The notes under the pieces: model-generated
Told to the model about the DNA's origin: nothing
The model's database searches: none
Seen by the model: only the letters and a program-made list of their open reading frames with translations
Shown here: piece after piece, positions 42,711-51,398 of the stretch
Layout: the number at the start of each line of letters is the position of its first letter
How positions within the stretch are numbered: position 1 is the stretch's first letter
Source of the DNA: an uncultured Bacteroidales bacterium
Lineage (GTDB): Bacteria; Bacteroidota; Bacteroidia; Bacteroidales; Bacteroidaceae
Direction of reading: 5' to 3'
Assembly (NCBI GenBank): GCA_902798615.1
Contig: CADBXL010000006.1
Location: 62,001-126,000, forward strand
Length of the DNA: 64,000 nt
Made by a program: the position numbers and the translations under genes

Positions 42711-44348
42711 ATGAAAAAGCCTATTACAATACAAAAACGAATGCTATTATACGGGCGAAAGTTCGGAGTATTAGCTGGCGTCGCAGCAATCAGTTGCGGT
42801 GTTACCTATCTTGTGTGTAATCAGGCATACGAAGCAAGGACTGCCGAGCTTCAAGAACAAATATCCGACCTCCAGAAGAAAGAGCTTCAGGCAAAGGTGA
42901 CACAGCGAGTGAGCGAGCAGATGGAGGATATAGCCTTTCAGCAGAAGAACATATCCGACAAACAGCGTGAAGAGGCTGTAAGACAGTCGCGCATAGCTGA
43001 TATGGAGCGTGGAAAGGCAGAGATAGAGAGAGGATTTGCACAGCAGGCCCAGAAGAAAGCGGTATTGGCAGCAGAACAGGCTGACCAGATGCGTATCATG
43101 GCTGTTGACCAAAAGGAAATAGCCACAAAGAATATGATGGAGGCAGAAAAAGCTCGTGCAAAGGCTGATACATTGTTCTATCTGTCAATGGGAAACTCTC
43201 TGGCGCAGTCAGCCCTCGCCAAGGGAAGTGTGGCTACGGACATATCACGTCTTCTCTCATATGCCTCATGGCACTATACCAAACAGTATGGTGGCCATGA
43301 GAATTCCGACAACGTATATAAGGCTCTTCTATATTCTTCTAATTCCACCGAGAAACTTAATACCGCACTTAAGGGTAATGTGAGATGCGTGGATATCATA
43401 AAGATAGATGGCACTCGCTGGATACTCGGCCTGACCGACTATGGAGAGGTAATACTATGCAACGATGCTGGAGTAATTAGATACTTCACAGTTGACAATG
43501 TACCATTCCGAAGTATGGCTATGCTTACCAACGGAAGAATGGCAGCTATGACTTCTGACGGTATGGTAGCGGTTCTGGAATTCAGTGGCGCGCGCATTCC
43601 TCAAATGAAGGTAACGGGCATGATAAGACTTGGAACTGGTGTCTGGAAAGATATCTGTGCCATCGGTAAGGACATGCTTGTTGCCACAAGTAATAAATCG
43701 CTTACATGGATTAATGCCAGACTTATGGCAATAAAAGACATTGTCTCACTTGAGTCAGGACTTCATGCTCTTGGATTTGAAGAAGAAACCGGAATGCTAC
43801 ACATCTTCGGAACAAATGGACTACACTATGTAGTATCTGCTTCAAACTCAAACAAATGCAAGCGTTCAGACTTAAAGGGGATAAAGGAACTGGTAACTGC
43901 ATTCTTCCATGACAAGCATAACGGTACTAACATACTTGGAACCGAGACTGGCGTAATATATGTCACGGACAAGGGCGGAAATATCATAAGCACCATGACT
44001 GGTCATACTGGAGCAATTACCTCTATAAAGGCCGTCAACAATTCTATTGTATCCACAAGCTACGACCATACCATGCGTTTTTGGTCGTTTGCCGGCATGG
44101 CCTCAATTGCAGAGTCTATTGAGTTCCGCTTCGACTCATGGCCTCTGTCGTTTGTCGTGGACGAAGACTCGCAAATGATATGGATAGGCAATGAGGCAGG
44201 AAACATGAACCGTTTCTGTACCTCTGTAACAAAGAATGCACTTGCCACACAGGCATTACTGCGTCGTGAGTTCACACAGGACGAGTGGAACTACTATATT
44301 GGCAAATCCGTGCCATATCGCACATTCATGAAAGGAGGTGGGAAATGA
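42711..44348 (+). CDS. Membrane-anchored coiled-coil WD40-type propeller protein
   Basis: The 545-residue protein has one N-terminal TM (FGVLAGVAAISCGVTYLVCN, about 18-37). A long charged coiled coil (40-160) rich in A, E, Q and K and a linker with SLAQSALAKGSVATDISRLL follow. The C-terminal part is a beta-propeller (about 215-515) with WD40-like blades, for example GHTGAITSIKAVNNSIVSTS and YDHTMRFW. It ends in EWNYYIGKSVPYRTF, a tail seen on WD40 regulatory proteins of the STAND/NACHT type, but no ATPase or protease domain is present. It probably senses or scaffolds at the membrane. The stop overlaps the next start by ATGA, implying translational coupling. Confidence 0.75.
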   Translation: MKKPITIQKRMLLYGRKFGVLAGVAAISCGVTYLVCNQAYEARTAELQEQISDLQKKELQAKVTQRVSEQMEDIAFQQKNISDKQREEAVRQSRIADMERGKAEIERGFAQQAQKKAVLAAEQADQMRIMAVDQKEIATKNMMEAEKARAKADTLFYLSMGNSLAQSALAKGSVATDISRLLSYASWHYTKQYGGHENSDNVYKALLYSSNSTEKLNTALKGNVRCVDIIKIDGTRWILGLTDYGEVILCNDAGVIRYFTVDNVPFRSMAMLTNGRMAAMTSDGMVAVLEFSGARIPQMKVTGMIRLGTGVWKDICAIGKDMLVATSNKSLTWINARLMAIKDIVSLESGLHALGFEEETGMLHIFGTNGLHYVVSASNSNKCKRSDLKGIKELVTAFFHDKHNGTNILGTETGVIYVTDKGGNIISTMTGHTGAITSIKAVNNSIVSTSYDHTMRFWSFAGMASIAESIEFRFDSWPLSFVVDEDSQMIWIGNEAGNMNRFCTSVTKNALATQALLRREFTQDEWNYYIGKSVPYRTFMKGGGK

Positions 44349-47119
44349 TAAAAGTCAAAAGTCTAAAGTCTAAAGTCAAAGGTCTTTTGCCTCTTGTCTT
44401 TTGTCTTTTGCCTCTTTCTAAGATAATGGCAGACGGAAGAGGTGTGCCTTTCTTCCGCAATTTCTCATCCAAGGAATATATAGCCCATAATCGTAACTTC
44501 GATATCGCATGCGATGACTACGGTACCGTATTCGTTGCCAACTTTGAGGGACTTCTCTACTACGACGGTGCCACATGGAGAAAAATCCATACCCCTGGCA
44601 TCAGTAGGGTTACTCGACTAACGCGAGGCGATAACGGCCGTATATGGGTTGGTGGATATAACGTGTTCGGCTATCTCAGATCAGACAATCAGGGACGCAT
44701 ACAGATTCATACCATCGTTTCCGATGCTGACAGGGGCGCAATCTCCGAAGTGGACAACATCAAGGTGGACAATGGCAAGGTGTATGTTCACACCACAGCA
44801 GACAAAACGTATGAGGTTGTGGATGATAAAGCGCTAAGAGAACGTAAAGAAAGCGAAGAGACCATCTTCACCAATAACACAGACTCGGTAAGCCTGTTGA
44901 AGATGCCTCTCGACATAAAACTACGCTATAGCCATACATACGGCATGGATTTCGGTAACAGCCGCTATGCCTTTGCCCCTCTTTCCGAGACCGACGGACT
45001 TATATCAAATGCCATTAACCGTGCTGTCTCCAACCACACACATATGGTATGGGGCGCAACCGATAACGGTATATTCGCCGTAGAAGCACTATCTCCATAC
45101 GGACAGATTGGAGAAAAAGAAGGACTGAAAGGCGAGGTGAACTGTATCGGACAGCTTGCCGGAACCTATTATATAGGTACGATGAAGGGACTATACCGTC
45201 TTAATGGCAACAGAATACAGATGGTGGCAGACATAGACCTTGCCTGCTGGCAACTTACACGTGTTTCCGACGATAAGATGCTTGCTGCCACATCACAAGG
45301 CCTTTATCTTATCACCCCCAATGGAATACAGCATATAACCGGCGACAACACATTCTCCGTATGCCACGATAGTAAGCAAGGCTGTTATGTCACAGGTGAA
45401 GTGGATGGCGTATATTACGTTTCCACATTGGGGAAAAAGACGATGGTACTACCACTCGAAAAGGTGACGAAGATTCACCATGCCAACAAAAAATTCACGG
45501 TAGAGAGTATCTATGGTGAGCAATGGGAACTTTCATTTTCCAATAACAATAGCGGAATAAAGGTTTCTGACAGATGCATACGCCAAAGTGCCGACGTAAA
45601 AGACCCTAAGCTGAAATATACAGATCCATCGGGCACTCTTTGGATAACCGATCCCGAAGGACGCAACCTGAAAGCCTCCACCACAAACAAGCAATCGGCA
45701 ACTCTTTTTCCTTGGATGTATCCTTTCACAAAGCGTGCGCTCAACTGCCTCTACGCATCAGAGGACGGAAAAATGTGGGCTGGCGGTGATTTCGGCGTGA
45801 TAATACTCGACACACGTATGGTAAAAGAGCTAAAGCAGCAGCCTAGCCTAAGACCATATATCCGTCAGGTAATAGCAATGGGAGACTCTGTGATGTGGGG
45901 TGGCTATTCGCCAAAGGACATGAAACCACGCTTCGAAGTGGAAGGTATAACACTACCTTCATCATGCAATCAGCTAAACGTTACATTCTCCACCCTCAAC
46001 ACCTCTATAATATGCCCTACCGAATACCGATATCGCATAAACGGTGGCAGATGGAGTTTGTGGAGCTACCACAACGAAGTGGAAATCAATAACCTCGACT
46101 ATGGCAGTAGCAGTATTGAAATTCAGGCACGCGACATCTTCGGACGTGTATCGGAAATCAGTACCATAAAATGGTCGGTAGAAAAACCATTCTATCTGCA
46201 ATGGTGGGCTTACTTCATCTATCTGCTCATTCTCGTAGCCATAATACAGAGGCTTATGCTGCATCGCACAAGACGACTGAAAGCGGAGAAAGCCAAACTG
46301 GAGTCGTTAGTTGCCGAACGTACCTCTGACCTGAAGAGAACGCAGGATGACCTTGTGCGCATGGAGCGTACCGCTGCTGTGGGTAAACTCACCCAAGGCC
46401 TCATCGACCGAATACTTAACCCAATCAACTACATAAACAATTTCTCAAAACTCACTTCTGGCCTTGCACAAGACCTCATGGCCGACATTGAGGATGAGAA
46501 AGAACGTATATCGGAGGATTGCTATGAAGACTGTACCGACATCATACAAATGATGAAGACCAACCTCAAGAAGATTGAGGATCACGGTATCAGTACCACT
46601 CGTACTCTACGCGCTATGGAGGCTATGCTCAACAGTCACATAGGCTCTATGGCACAGCATGATTTGATATCCCTCTGCCGCCAGACGGTAGCCGTTGTAT
46701 CCGAATACCACAAGGATGCTATTGCAGAATATCACATAAACATAAAATGTGATATGCCAAATCAGCAGATGATAGTCAATATTGATGCAGGTTCTATCAA
46801 GAACGCACTCATAGCCCTGTTCAACAACAGCATATACTCCGTAGTCAAGAAAGTAAAAATCGGCTCTTCTAACTATATACCAGAAATCGTGCTAAGCCTC
46901 CCAGAAGAAGGGACAGGCATCATAATTCGCGACAACGGTATGGGTATAGGAGAGAATATAATCAATAAAGTGTTTGACCCATTCTTTACAACCAAGCCAA
47001 CAGGCGAGGCTGCCGGCGTAGGACTATATCTTGTACGCAATATCATTAACGATCACCATGGTAAAATCTCAGTTGAATCCCAACAGGATGAATACTGCCA
47101 ATTCACTATAACACTATGA
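44345..47119 (+). CDS. Two-component-propeller sensor with histidine-kinase ATPase but no phospho-acceptor histidine
   Basis: I chose the ATG at 44345, preceded by AAAGGAGGTGGG and overlapping the previous stop; the upstream GTG frame is not needed. The 924-residue protein has a signal peptide (KGLLPLVFCLLPLSKIMA) encoded by a 7-bp word array. Reg_prop-type propeller repeats (GTVFVANFEGLLYYDG, GRIWVGGYNVFG) follow, then a Y_Y_Y-like domain (about 540-610), a TM (WWAYFIYLLILVAIIQRLML), a coiled coil, a DHp-like helix pair and a HATPase. N box IKNALIALFNNSIYSV, DNGMGIG and GEAAGVGLYLVRNI look intact. The H-box reads GLIDRILNPINYINNF, with D688 where His is expected. It thus appears unable to autophosphorylate. 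Confidence 0.85.
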   Translation: MIKVKSLKSKVKGLLPLVFCLLPLSKIMADGRGVPFFRNFSSKEYIAHNRNFDIACDDYGTVFVANFEGLLYYDGATWRKIHTPGISRVTRLTRGDNGRIWVGGYNVFGYLRSDNQGRIQIHTIVSDADRGAISEVDNIKVDNGKVYVHTTADKTYEVVDDKALRERKESEETIFTNNTDSVSLLKMPLDIKLRYSHTYGMDFGNSRYAFAPLSETDGLISNAINRAVSNHTHMVWGATDNGIFAVEALSPYGQIGEKEGLKGEVNCIGQLAGTYYIGTMKGLYRLNGNRIQMVADIDLACWQLTRVSDDKMLAATSQGLYLITPNGIQHITGDNTFSVCHDSKQGCYVTGEVDGVYYVSTLGKKTMVLPLEKVTKIHHANKKFTVESIYGEQWELSFSNNNSGIKVSDRCIRQSADVKDPKLKYTDPSGTLWITDPEGRNLKASTTNKQSATLFPWMYPFTKRALNCLYASEDGKMWAGGDFGVIILDTRMVKELKQQPSLRPYIRQVIAMGDSVMWGGYSPKDMKPRFEVEGITLPSSCNQLNVTFSTLNTSIICPTEYRYRINGGRWSLWSYHNEVEINNLDYGSSSIEIQARDIFGRVSEISTIKWSVEKPFYLQWWAYFIYLLILVAIIQRLMLHRTRRLKAEKAKLESLVAERTSDLKRTQDDLVRMERTAAVGKLTQGLIDRILNPINYINNFSKLTSGLAQDLMADIEDEKERISEDCYEDCTDIIQMMKTNLKKIEDHGISTTRTLRAMEAMLNSHIGSMAQHDLISLCRQTVAVVSEYHKDAIAEYHINIKCDMPNQQMIVNIDAGSIKNALIALFNNSIYSVVKKVKIGSSNYIPEIVLSLPEEGTGIIIRDNGMGIGENIINKVFDPFFTTKPTGEAAGVGLYLVRNIINDHHGKISVESQQDEYCQFTITL
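44348..44420. repeat. 7-bp word array inside a coding sequence (AAAGTCN / NTTTGNC)
   Basis: AAAGTCA, AAAGTCT, AAAGTCT, AAAGTCA, AAGGTCT, then TTTGCCT, CTTGTCT, TTTGTCT, TTTGCCT: five forward and at least four inverted heptamers. They encode the lysine-rich n-region and hydrophobic core of the signal peptide. Confidence 0.85.
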
Positions 47120-47982
47120 CCGAGAAATCAACACCCAACACCCAGCAACAATCTTCTGCAAATACCCCAACCAAGGAAGTATTAAACAAACTTCTTCTCC
47201 AACAGCAGAAACTTGCTTCTTTAGGAATGCTCAGCGCCGGTATAGCGCATGAGATACAGAATCCGCTTAACTTTGTCATCAACTTCTCGAAGATGTCAGA
47301 GAAACTTCTTGGTGACATGAAAGAGATATTGGATGACGTGCGAGAACAGATTCCAGAGGATGATGCTGACGAACTCGATGATATCACCTCCAACCTCACG
47401 GTCAACTTACAGAAGATACGTGAACATGGAGAGCGGGCAATAAGTATCATTCAAGGCATATTGCTCATATCGCGCGGCAAAGAGGGAGAGTGTATCCCTA
47501 CTGACATCGCCCATTTGCTACATGAATACGTATGGCTTGCATACCATGCCCAGAGAGCAAGCGACAAATCATTCAACATATCCATCACCGAGAGCTATCA
47601 GGAGAATATGCCACATGTTATGGTCGTGCCTCAAGACCTCAGCCGTGCCGTGCTTAACGTTGTAAATAATGCATGCTATGCCGTTACAGAAAAAGCAGCA
47701 AGCGAAGGTGAGGACTACAAGCCTACCATTAACATTCTGGCCAAAGTGGAGAACGGTAACCTTATCATTAGCATAGGCGACAACGGCTGTGGGATGACCG
47801 AAGAGGTACGCGGAAAACTATTCCACGAGACAATAACAACCAAGCCGATAGGCAAAGGCACCGGTCTCGGAATGATTATCACCCACGACATTATTGTAAA
47901 TGAACATCATGGCAGCATCGATATCGACACAAAGCTAAATGAAGGAACAACGTTCACGTTTACTATTCCTGTAAAAGGATAA
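47116..47982 (+). CDS. Soluble histidine kinase
   Basis: The 288-residue protein has no signal or TM. An N-terminal low-complexity stretch (TPNTQQQSSANTPT) and short coil precede the DHp domain with a complete H-box, SLGMLSAGIAHEIQNPLNFV (H45). The HATPase domain has an N box (LNVVNNACYAVTEK), G1 (IGDNGCGMTEE) and G2 (GKGTGLGMIITHDII). The start overlaps the stop of the propeller kinase by ATGA. The DHp of the upstream protein is clearly homologous (QGLIDRILNPINYINNFSKL), so the two may dimerise. This kinase would then be the phospho-acceptor for a membrane sensor that has lost its own histidine. The receiver-PP2C protein is the likely recipient. Confidence 0.9.
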   Translation: MTEKSTPNTQQQSSANTPTKEVLNKLLLQQQKLASLGMLSAGIAHEIQNPLNFVINFSKMSEKLLGDMKEILDDVREQIPEDDADELDDITSNLTVNLQKIREHGERAISIIQGILLISRGKEGECIPTDIAHLLHEYVWLAYHAQRASDKSFNISITESYQENMPHVMVVPQDLSRAVLNVVNNACYAVTEKAASEGEDYKPTINILAKVENGNLIISIGDNGCGMTEEVRGKLFHETITTKPIGKGTGLGMIITHDIIVNEHHGSIDIDTKLNEGTTFTFTIPVKG

Positions 47983-48160
47983 TAAAAAGACCCACCCCCT
48001 TACCCCTCCCATAAAAGGAAGGGAGTAGATAGTAATACTCATTAAAAATGAAAGATAAAAAACAATACATAAAAACGAGTTTTTCTAATTCTCCACAGCG
48101 AGAAAAGGGTAACTACTCCCCTCCTTTTATGGGAGGGGTAAGGGGGTGGGTCTTTTTATT
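47983..48160. repeat. GC-hairpin element (copy 5) with about 45-bp terminal inverted repeats
   Basis: Both ends read AAAAAGACCCACCCCCTTAC, then CCCTCCCATAAAAGGA, inverted, with one mismatch over about 45 bp. The core has the TACTATCTACTCCC and GTTACCCTTTTCTCGC boxes (minus strand). The downstream coding sequence starts within it. Confidence 0.92.
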
Positions 48161-50660
48161 TTTTACTCTTCTACCCCTTTCATCTTTTGCCCAGTCACCT
48201 GAGACTGTGCAAGACTACTCTACGGCATATCGGTATTACCAAATAGGACGCCTTGACAGTTGCGAGGCATACTCACGCAAGGTTATCAGCACGGGTAGCG
48301 GTATGCTCAAGACTAGTGCCTACCGCCTCATGGCTCTCTCTCTTTTGGAGAAAGGCGACCTCGTCAATGCTGGACTCATTGTCGACAGGCTACTTGCCTA
48401 TAATCCTTATTTCACACCTGCCATAAGCGATCCACAACGTTTCATTGACATGATTAATGAGCGCAAGCAACTTGAGGCCGGTATCACCACAGCATCACGA
48501 CAAGCAGAGTCAATAGAGGAATCACCTGTTCCTGTCACTCTCATCACCGAGGCTATGATACGACATTCTGGAGCACAAACTCTTCAGGAACTCCTATGCC
48601 TCTTCGTCCCTGGAATGTCAATAGCAGAAGGTCTTGAGGCTAATATAGCTATGCACGGCATCACGGGTATCTCTCAGGAGAAGATACTCTTCCTTCAGGA
48701 CGGACACCGTCTCAATGGTTACTCTACCAATGCCGAGGCTCCCGACTATCGTAACTCCCTTGACAAGATTCAGCAGATAGAGGTATTGCGCGGGCCGGCA
48801 TCTTCACTATATGGTAACGTGGCACTCACCGCCGTGGTGAACGTCATCACGCGCAAAGGTGCTGTGCTCAATGGTGGTCGCATCAGTCTTATGACCGGCA
48901 CACAAAACACCTATGGCACAACCTATGCCGTGGGTGGTGGTAACAACGTGGTGGATCTCCTTGGATGGGGCAGCATACAGGCTACTGACGGCTTCAAATA
49001 TACATACGACAATGTTGCCTACGCACCAGGCAATCAGGCTGCACTCACAAAGCAGAGCACAGTATATGCCCATGCCTACAACCGCCGTCCTTCGTATGAT
49101 ATAGGTATCAAGGGACGTTGGCGTGATTTCTCCCTGACCTTCAACTCACAGCGTTCAAAGCAGACTCCCTATATCAATATCATGCAGATACCAGCCACCA
49201 AGGCTATTATCAACGACGAGAAGGGAGTACCCTCACTAAGTCCTGAAACCCCATCGTTCGAGGCTGTGCAGAACTTCAACTACGACCGTTACAGCAACAT
49301 CAAGAGTAATGGTCCTGGTATTACCCGAACCAATCACCACCTCAACGTGGACTACTCCCACTCATTCGGTGCTATTGACATTCATGCCTCTGGATATGTC
49401 TCTATGGAGCATACTGGTTTCTACAATGTAATGGGTGACTCCGTCAATTTCGGTGTTGGGGCAGACCTCTTGCGTAGACTACGGTCAGAAGCCAATTCAA
49501 CCAACATCAGTCCCGAAATGGCACAGATGCTGATGCAGTATTACGTGAAGACTTCAGGTGTCTTCCAGATGCTGGAATGGGAGAATCTAACCTTTGGCGG
49601 ACAAGCGCAGATACTTGCAAAATACAGATACCTCGGTCATGGTAATGCCGTAATAGGATGTCAGTACGAGCACTTCGCCCTCACCGACGGAGTTCTCTAC
49701 ATAGGCGGAAACTACTCCACTCAGCAAATGATATCAAGCGGAGAGGTGTTCAACGATGCTACGGAAGAGATCTATTCCTCATACCTTCAGCTGAAACATT
49801 TCTTCTCCAGAAAGTTTATCTTAAACGCTGGACTTCGCTACGACCACAAAATCAGATTCAATGATGCCACTCTCAACAGGTTCTCCCCACGTTTCTCATT
49901 GATATACAAATTCACGAAGAATCTCTCTGCTCGTGCTTCCTACAACTACAGTTTCGTTGATGCGCCATATATCTATCGAGCCTGCAACGTAAAGATGTTC
50001 AGCGGAGGTGCAAATATGCGTCCTGAGACGATGCACTCATTCCAAATCGGTGCTACCTACCATCGTCAGGGCACCCCTCTTTCTGCAGAACTAAGTTTCT
50101 ACCGTAACAAGCTTGAGGACCTTGTAAACATAGAGTTAGGTAGTGAATATCTCTTCCGCAACTCCGCTATGGTAACACAGGCAGGAATTGAAGGAGCGGT
50201 ACAGTATAATACTGATGATTTCTTTGCTAATGCGAATTTCACATGGCAGAAGTTCATAAGTTCAAAGGGATATAGCGTGCACAAGGACAATCCATTCGGA
50301 GTTCCACAGCTAATGGGCAATATCATCGTAGCAGGATCACCATATCACGGCACAGGCAAAGGCTTCCTTACAGGAGGAAAGGTATGGCTGCGCAGTACCA
50401 TAAGCGCCCAATCCACAACCTACTATCAGAAAGCCGATGTAATCCTCTCCTATGCCATGAAGCAGACTATGGGTAGTATAGAGGAGGTGAAGCCACAGGC
50501 AGTCATCAGCCTTGGCTTAGGCTATGAATGGCAATATCTTGATATCGACATCACACTACACAATATCGGCGATAACGACTACAAAATTGGCTCTCTCCTT
50601 GCTAACGGAGTTCCAAGAAAAGGTCGCCAGATACTCGGCAAGTTGACGATAAAATTCTAA
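48048..50660 (+). CDS. TonB-dependent outer-membrane receptor with N-terminal TPR-like region
   Basis: The 870-residue protein (from ATG 48048; ATG 48129 is an alternative, giving 843) has a signal peptide GWVFLFFTLLPLSSFA. A helical TPR-like segment follows (about 55-155, YRYYQIGRLDSCEAYSRKVI), then a plug (about 175-290: SPVPVTLITEAMIRHSGAQT, ILFLQDGHRLNGYS, IEVLRGPASSLYGNVALTAV) and a barrel ending GRQILGKLTIKF. It is a classical siderophore/cobalamin-type receptor rather than SusC. No SusD is adjacent. It follows the kinase gene after an inverted-repeat element that overlaps its N-terminus, so coupling to the cassette is likely but transcription may be modulated. The TPR-like region before the plug is unusual and might interact with the periplasmic propellers. 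Confidence 0.85.
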   Translation: MKDKKQYIKTSFSNSPQREKGNYSPPFMGGVRGWVFLFFTLLPLSSFAQSPETVQDYSTAYRYYQIGRLDSCEAYSRKVISTGSGMLKTSAYRLMALSLLEKGDLVNAGLIVDRLLAYNPYFTPAISDPQRFIDMINERKQLEAGITTASRQAESIEESPVPVTLITEAMIRHSGAQTLQELLCLFVPGMSIAEGLEANIAMHGITGISQEKILFLQDGHRLNGYSTNAEAPDYRNSLDKIQQIEVLRGPASSLYGNVALTAVVNVITRKGAVLNGGRISLMTGTQNTYGTTYAVGGGNNVVDLLGWGSIQATDGFKYTYDNVAYAPGNQAALTKQSTVYAHAYNRRPSYDIGIKGRWRDFSLTFNSQRSKQTPYINIMQIPATKAIINDEKGVPSLSPETPSFEAVQNFNYDRYSNIKSNGPGITRTNHHLNVDYSHSFGAIDIHASGYVSMEHTGFYNVMGDSVNFGVGADLLRRLRSEANSTNISPEMAQMLMQYYVKTSGVFQMLEWENLTFGGQAQILAKYRYLGHGNAVIGCQYEHFALTDGVLYIGGNYSTQQMISSGEVFNDATEEIYSSYLQLKHFFSRKFILNAGLRYDHKIRFNDATLNRFSPRFSLIYKFTKNLSARASYNYSFVDAPYIYRACNVKMFSGGANMRPETMHSFQIGATYHRQGTPLSAELSFYRNKLEDLVNIELGSEYLFRNSAMVTQAGIEGAVQYNTDDFFANANFTWQKFISSKGYSVHKDNPFGVPQLMGNIIVAGSPYHGTGKGFLTGGKVWLRSTISAQSTTYYQKADVILSYAMKQTMGSIEEVKPQAVISLGLGYEWQYLDIDITLHNIGDNDYKIGSLLANGVPRKGRQILGKLTIKF

Positions 50661-51193
50661 TCCACCTCATCTTCTGCCACCATCGCCTGCGACTCCCTTG
50701 CCCTTTCACTAGGATAAGGGTTGTAGTCCTTGGCCTTTATACCGTGGTCTTGCATCCAGATACGGTTTAGGGTAAAAGCGATAGAATCAAGTGTTTCCTC
50801 ACGCTTTTGGAGTTTTAGTTCACATTCCCAAACCGTAATACAATGCCAGCCCATCTCAGCCAAACGCTTTTGCTCTTCCTTATCCCGCTCCTTATTACGT
50901 CTGATTTTAGATACCCAGAAATCTCGGTTTGTCTTTGGAATCTTACAACAAGTCGAGTTTTCCATTTTACCCAGTTCAACGTAATGCCCATGCCAGAAGC
51001 ATCCGTTTACAAAGATGCACGTCCTGTACTTCTTCAACACAAGGTCAGGATGTCCAGGCAACCTCTTGTGATTCAATCGGTATCTGAATCCGCGTTTCCA
51101 AAGCCCTCGTCGCACAATCAACTCAGGCTTCGTGTCTTTTGACCGTATTGCCGCCATATTATCATGACGCTTTTGAGCAGTAAGTCTGTCCAT
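50657..51193 (-). CDS. vsr: Very short patch repair endonuclease (Vsr)
   Basis: I chose the ATG at 51191-51193 (MDRLTAQKRHDNMAAIRSKD), giving 178 residues; the extension to 51445 is translated from an 11-bp repeat array. The protein has the Vsr landmarks TKPELIVRRGLWKRGFRYR, LPGHPDLVL (catalytic Asp) and FVNGCFWHGH (Cys/His zinc and active site). KIRRNKERDKEEQKRLAEMG and ITVWECEL complete the family core. Vsr nicks 5' of T in T:G mismatches produced by deamination of 5-methylcytosine and normally accompanies a cytosine methyltransferase gene. None is in the window. Its stop overlaps that of the convergent receptor gene by 4 bp. Confidence 0.92.
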   Translation of the reverse strand: MDRLTAQKRHDNMAAIRSKDTKPELIVRRGLWKRGFRYRLNHKRLPGHPDLVLKKYRTCIFVNGCFWHGHYVELGKMENSTCCKIPKTNRDFWVSKIRRNKERDKEEQKRLAEMGWHCITVWECELKLQKREETLDSIAFTLNRIWMQDHGIKAKDYNPYPSERARESQAMVAEDEVD

Positions 51194-51249
51194 AATCGTA
51201 CTTTTTCTGAACGTGAATTCGACAATTTTATCCCAAACAAAGACCCCGA

Positions 51250-51398
51250 TCATTCGCTTTACCTTCGTCTTTCCTCCGAACCAAACTCGATGATTCTCCG
51301 ATATAAAATCGCTCCTCCACCGACTTTGCACCGACTTTGCACCGACTTTGGTACGGAGGAAGAACGGAGGATCAACGGACTTACATCGGAGTTTAAGC
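51250..51398. repeat. 11-bp phased array, 13 consecutive CG-phased units
   Basis: CG occurs at 51255, 51266, 51277, 51288, 51299, 51310, 51321, 51332, 51343, 51354, 51365, 51376 and 51387. Left units carry TTCG/TCCG/CCGACTTTGCA, right units CGGA. It fills the space between vsr and the stop of the thioredoxin-like gene. Confidence 0.9.
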
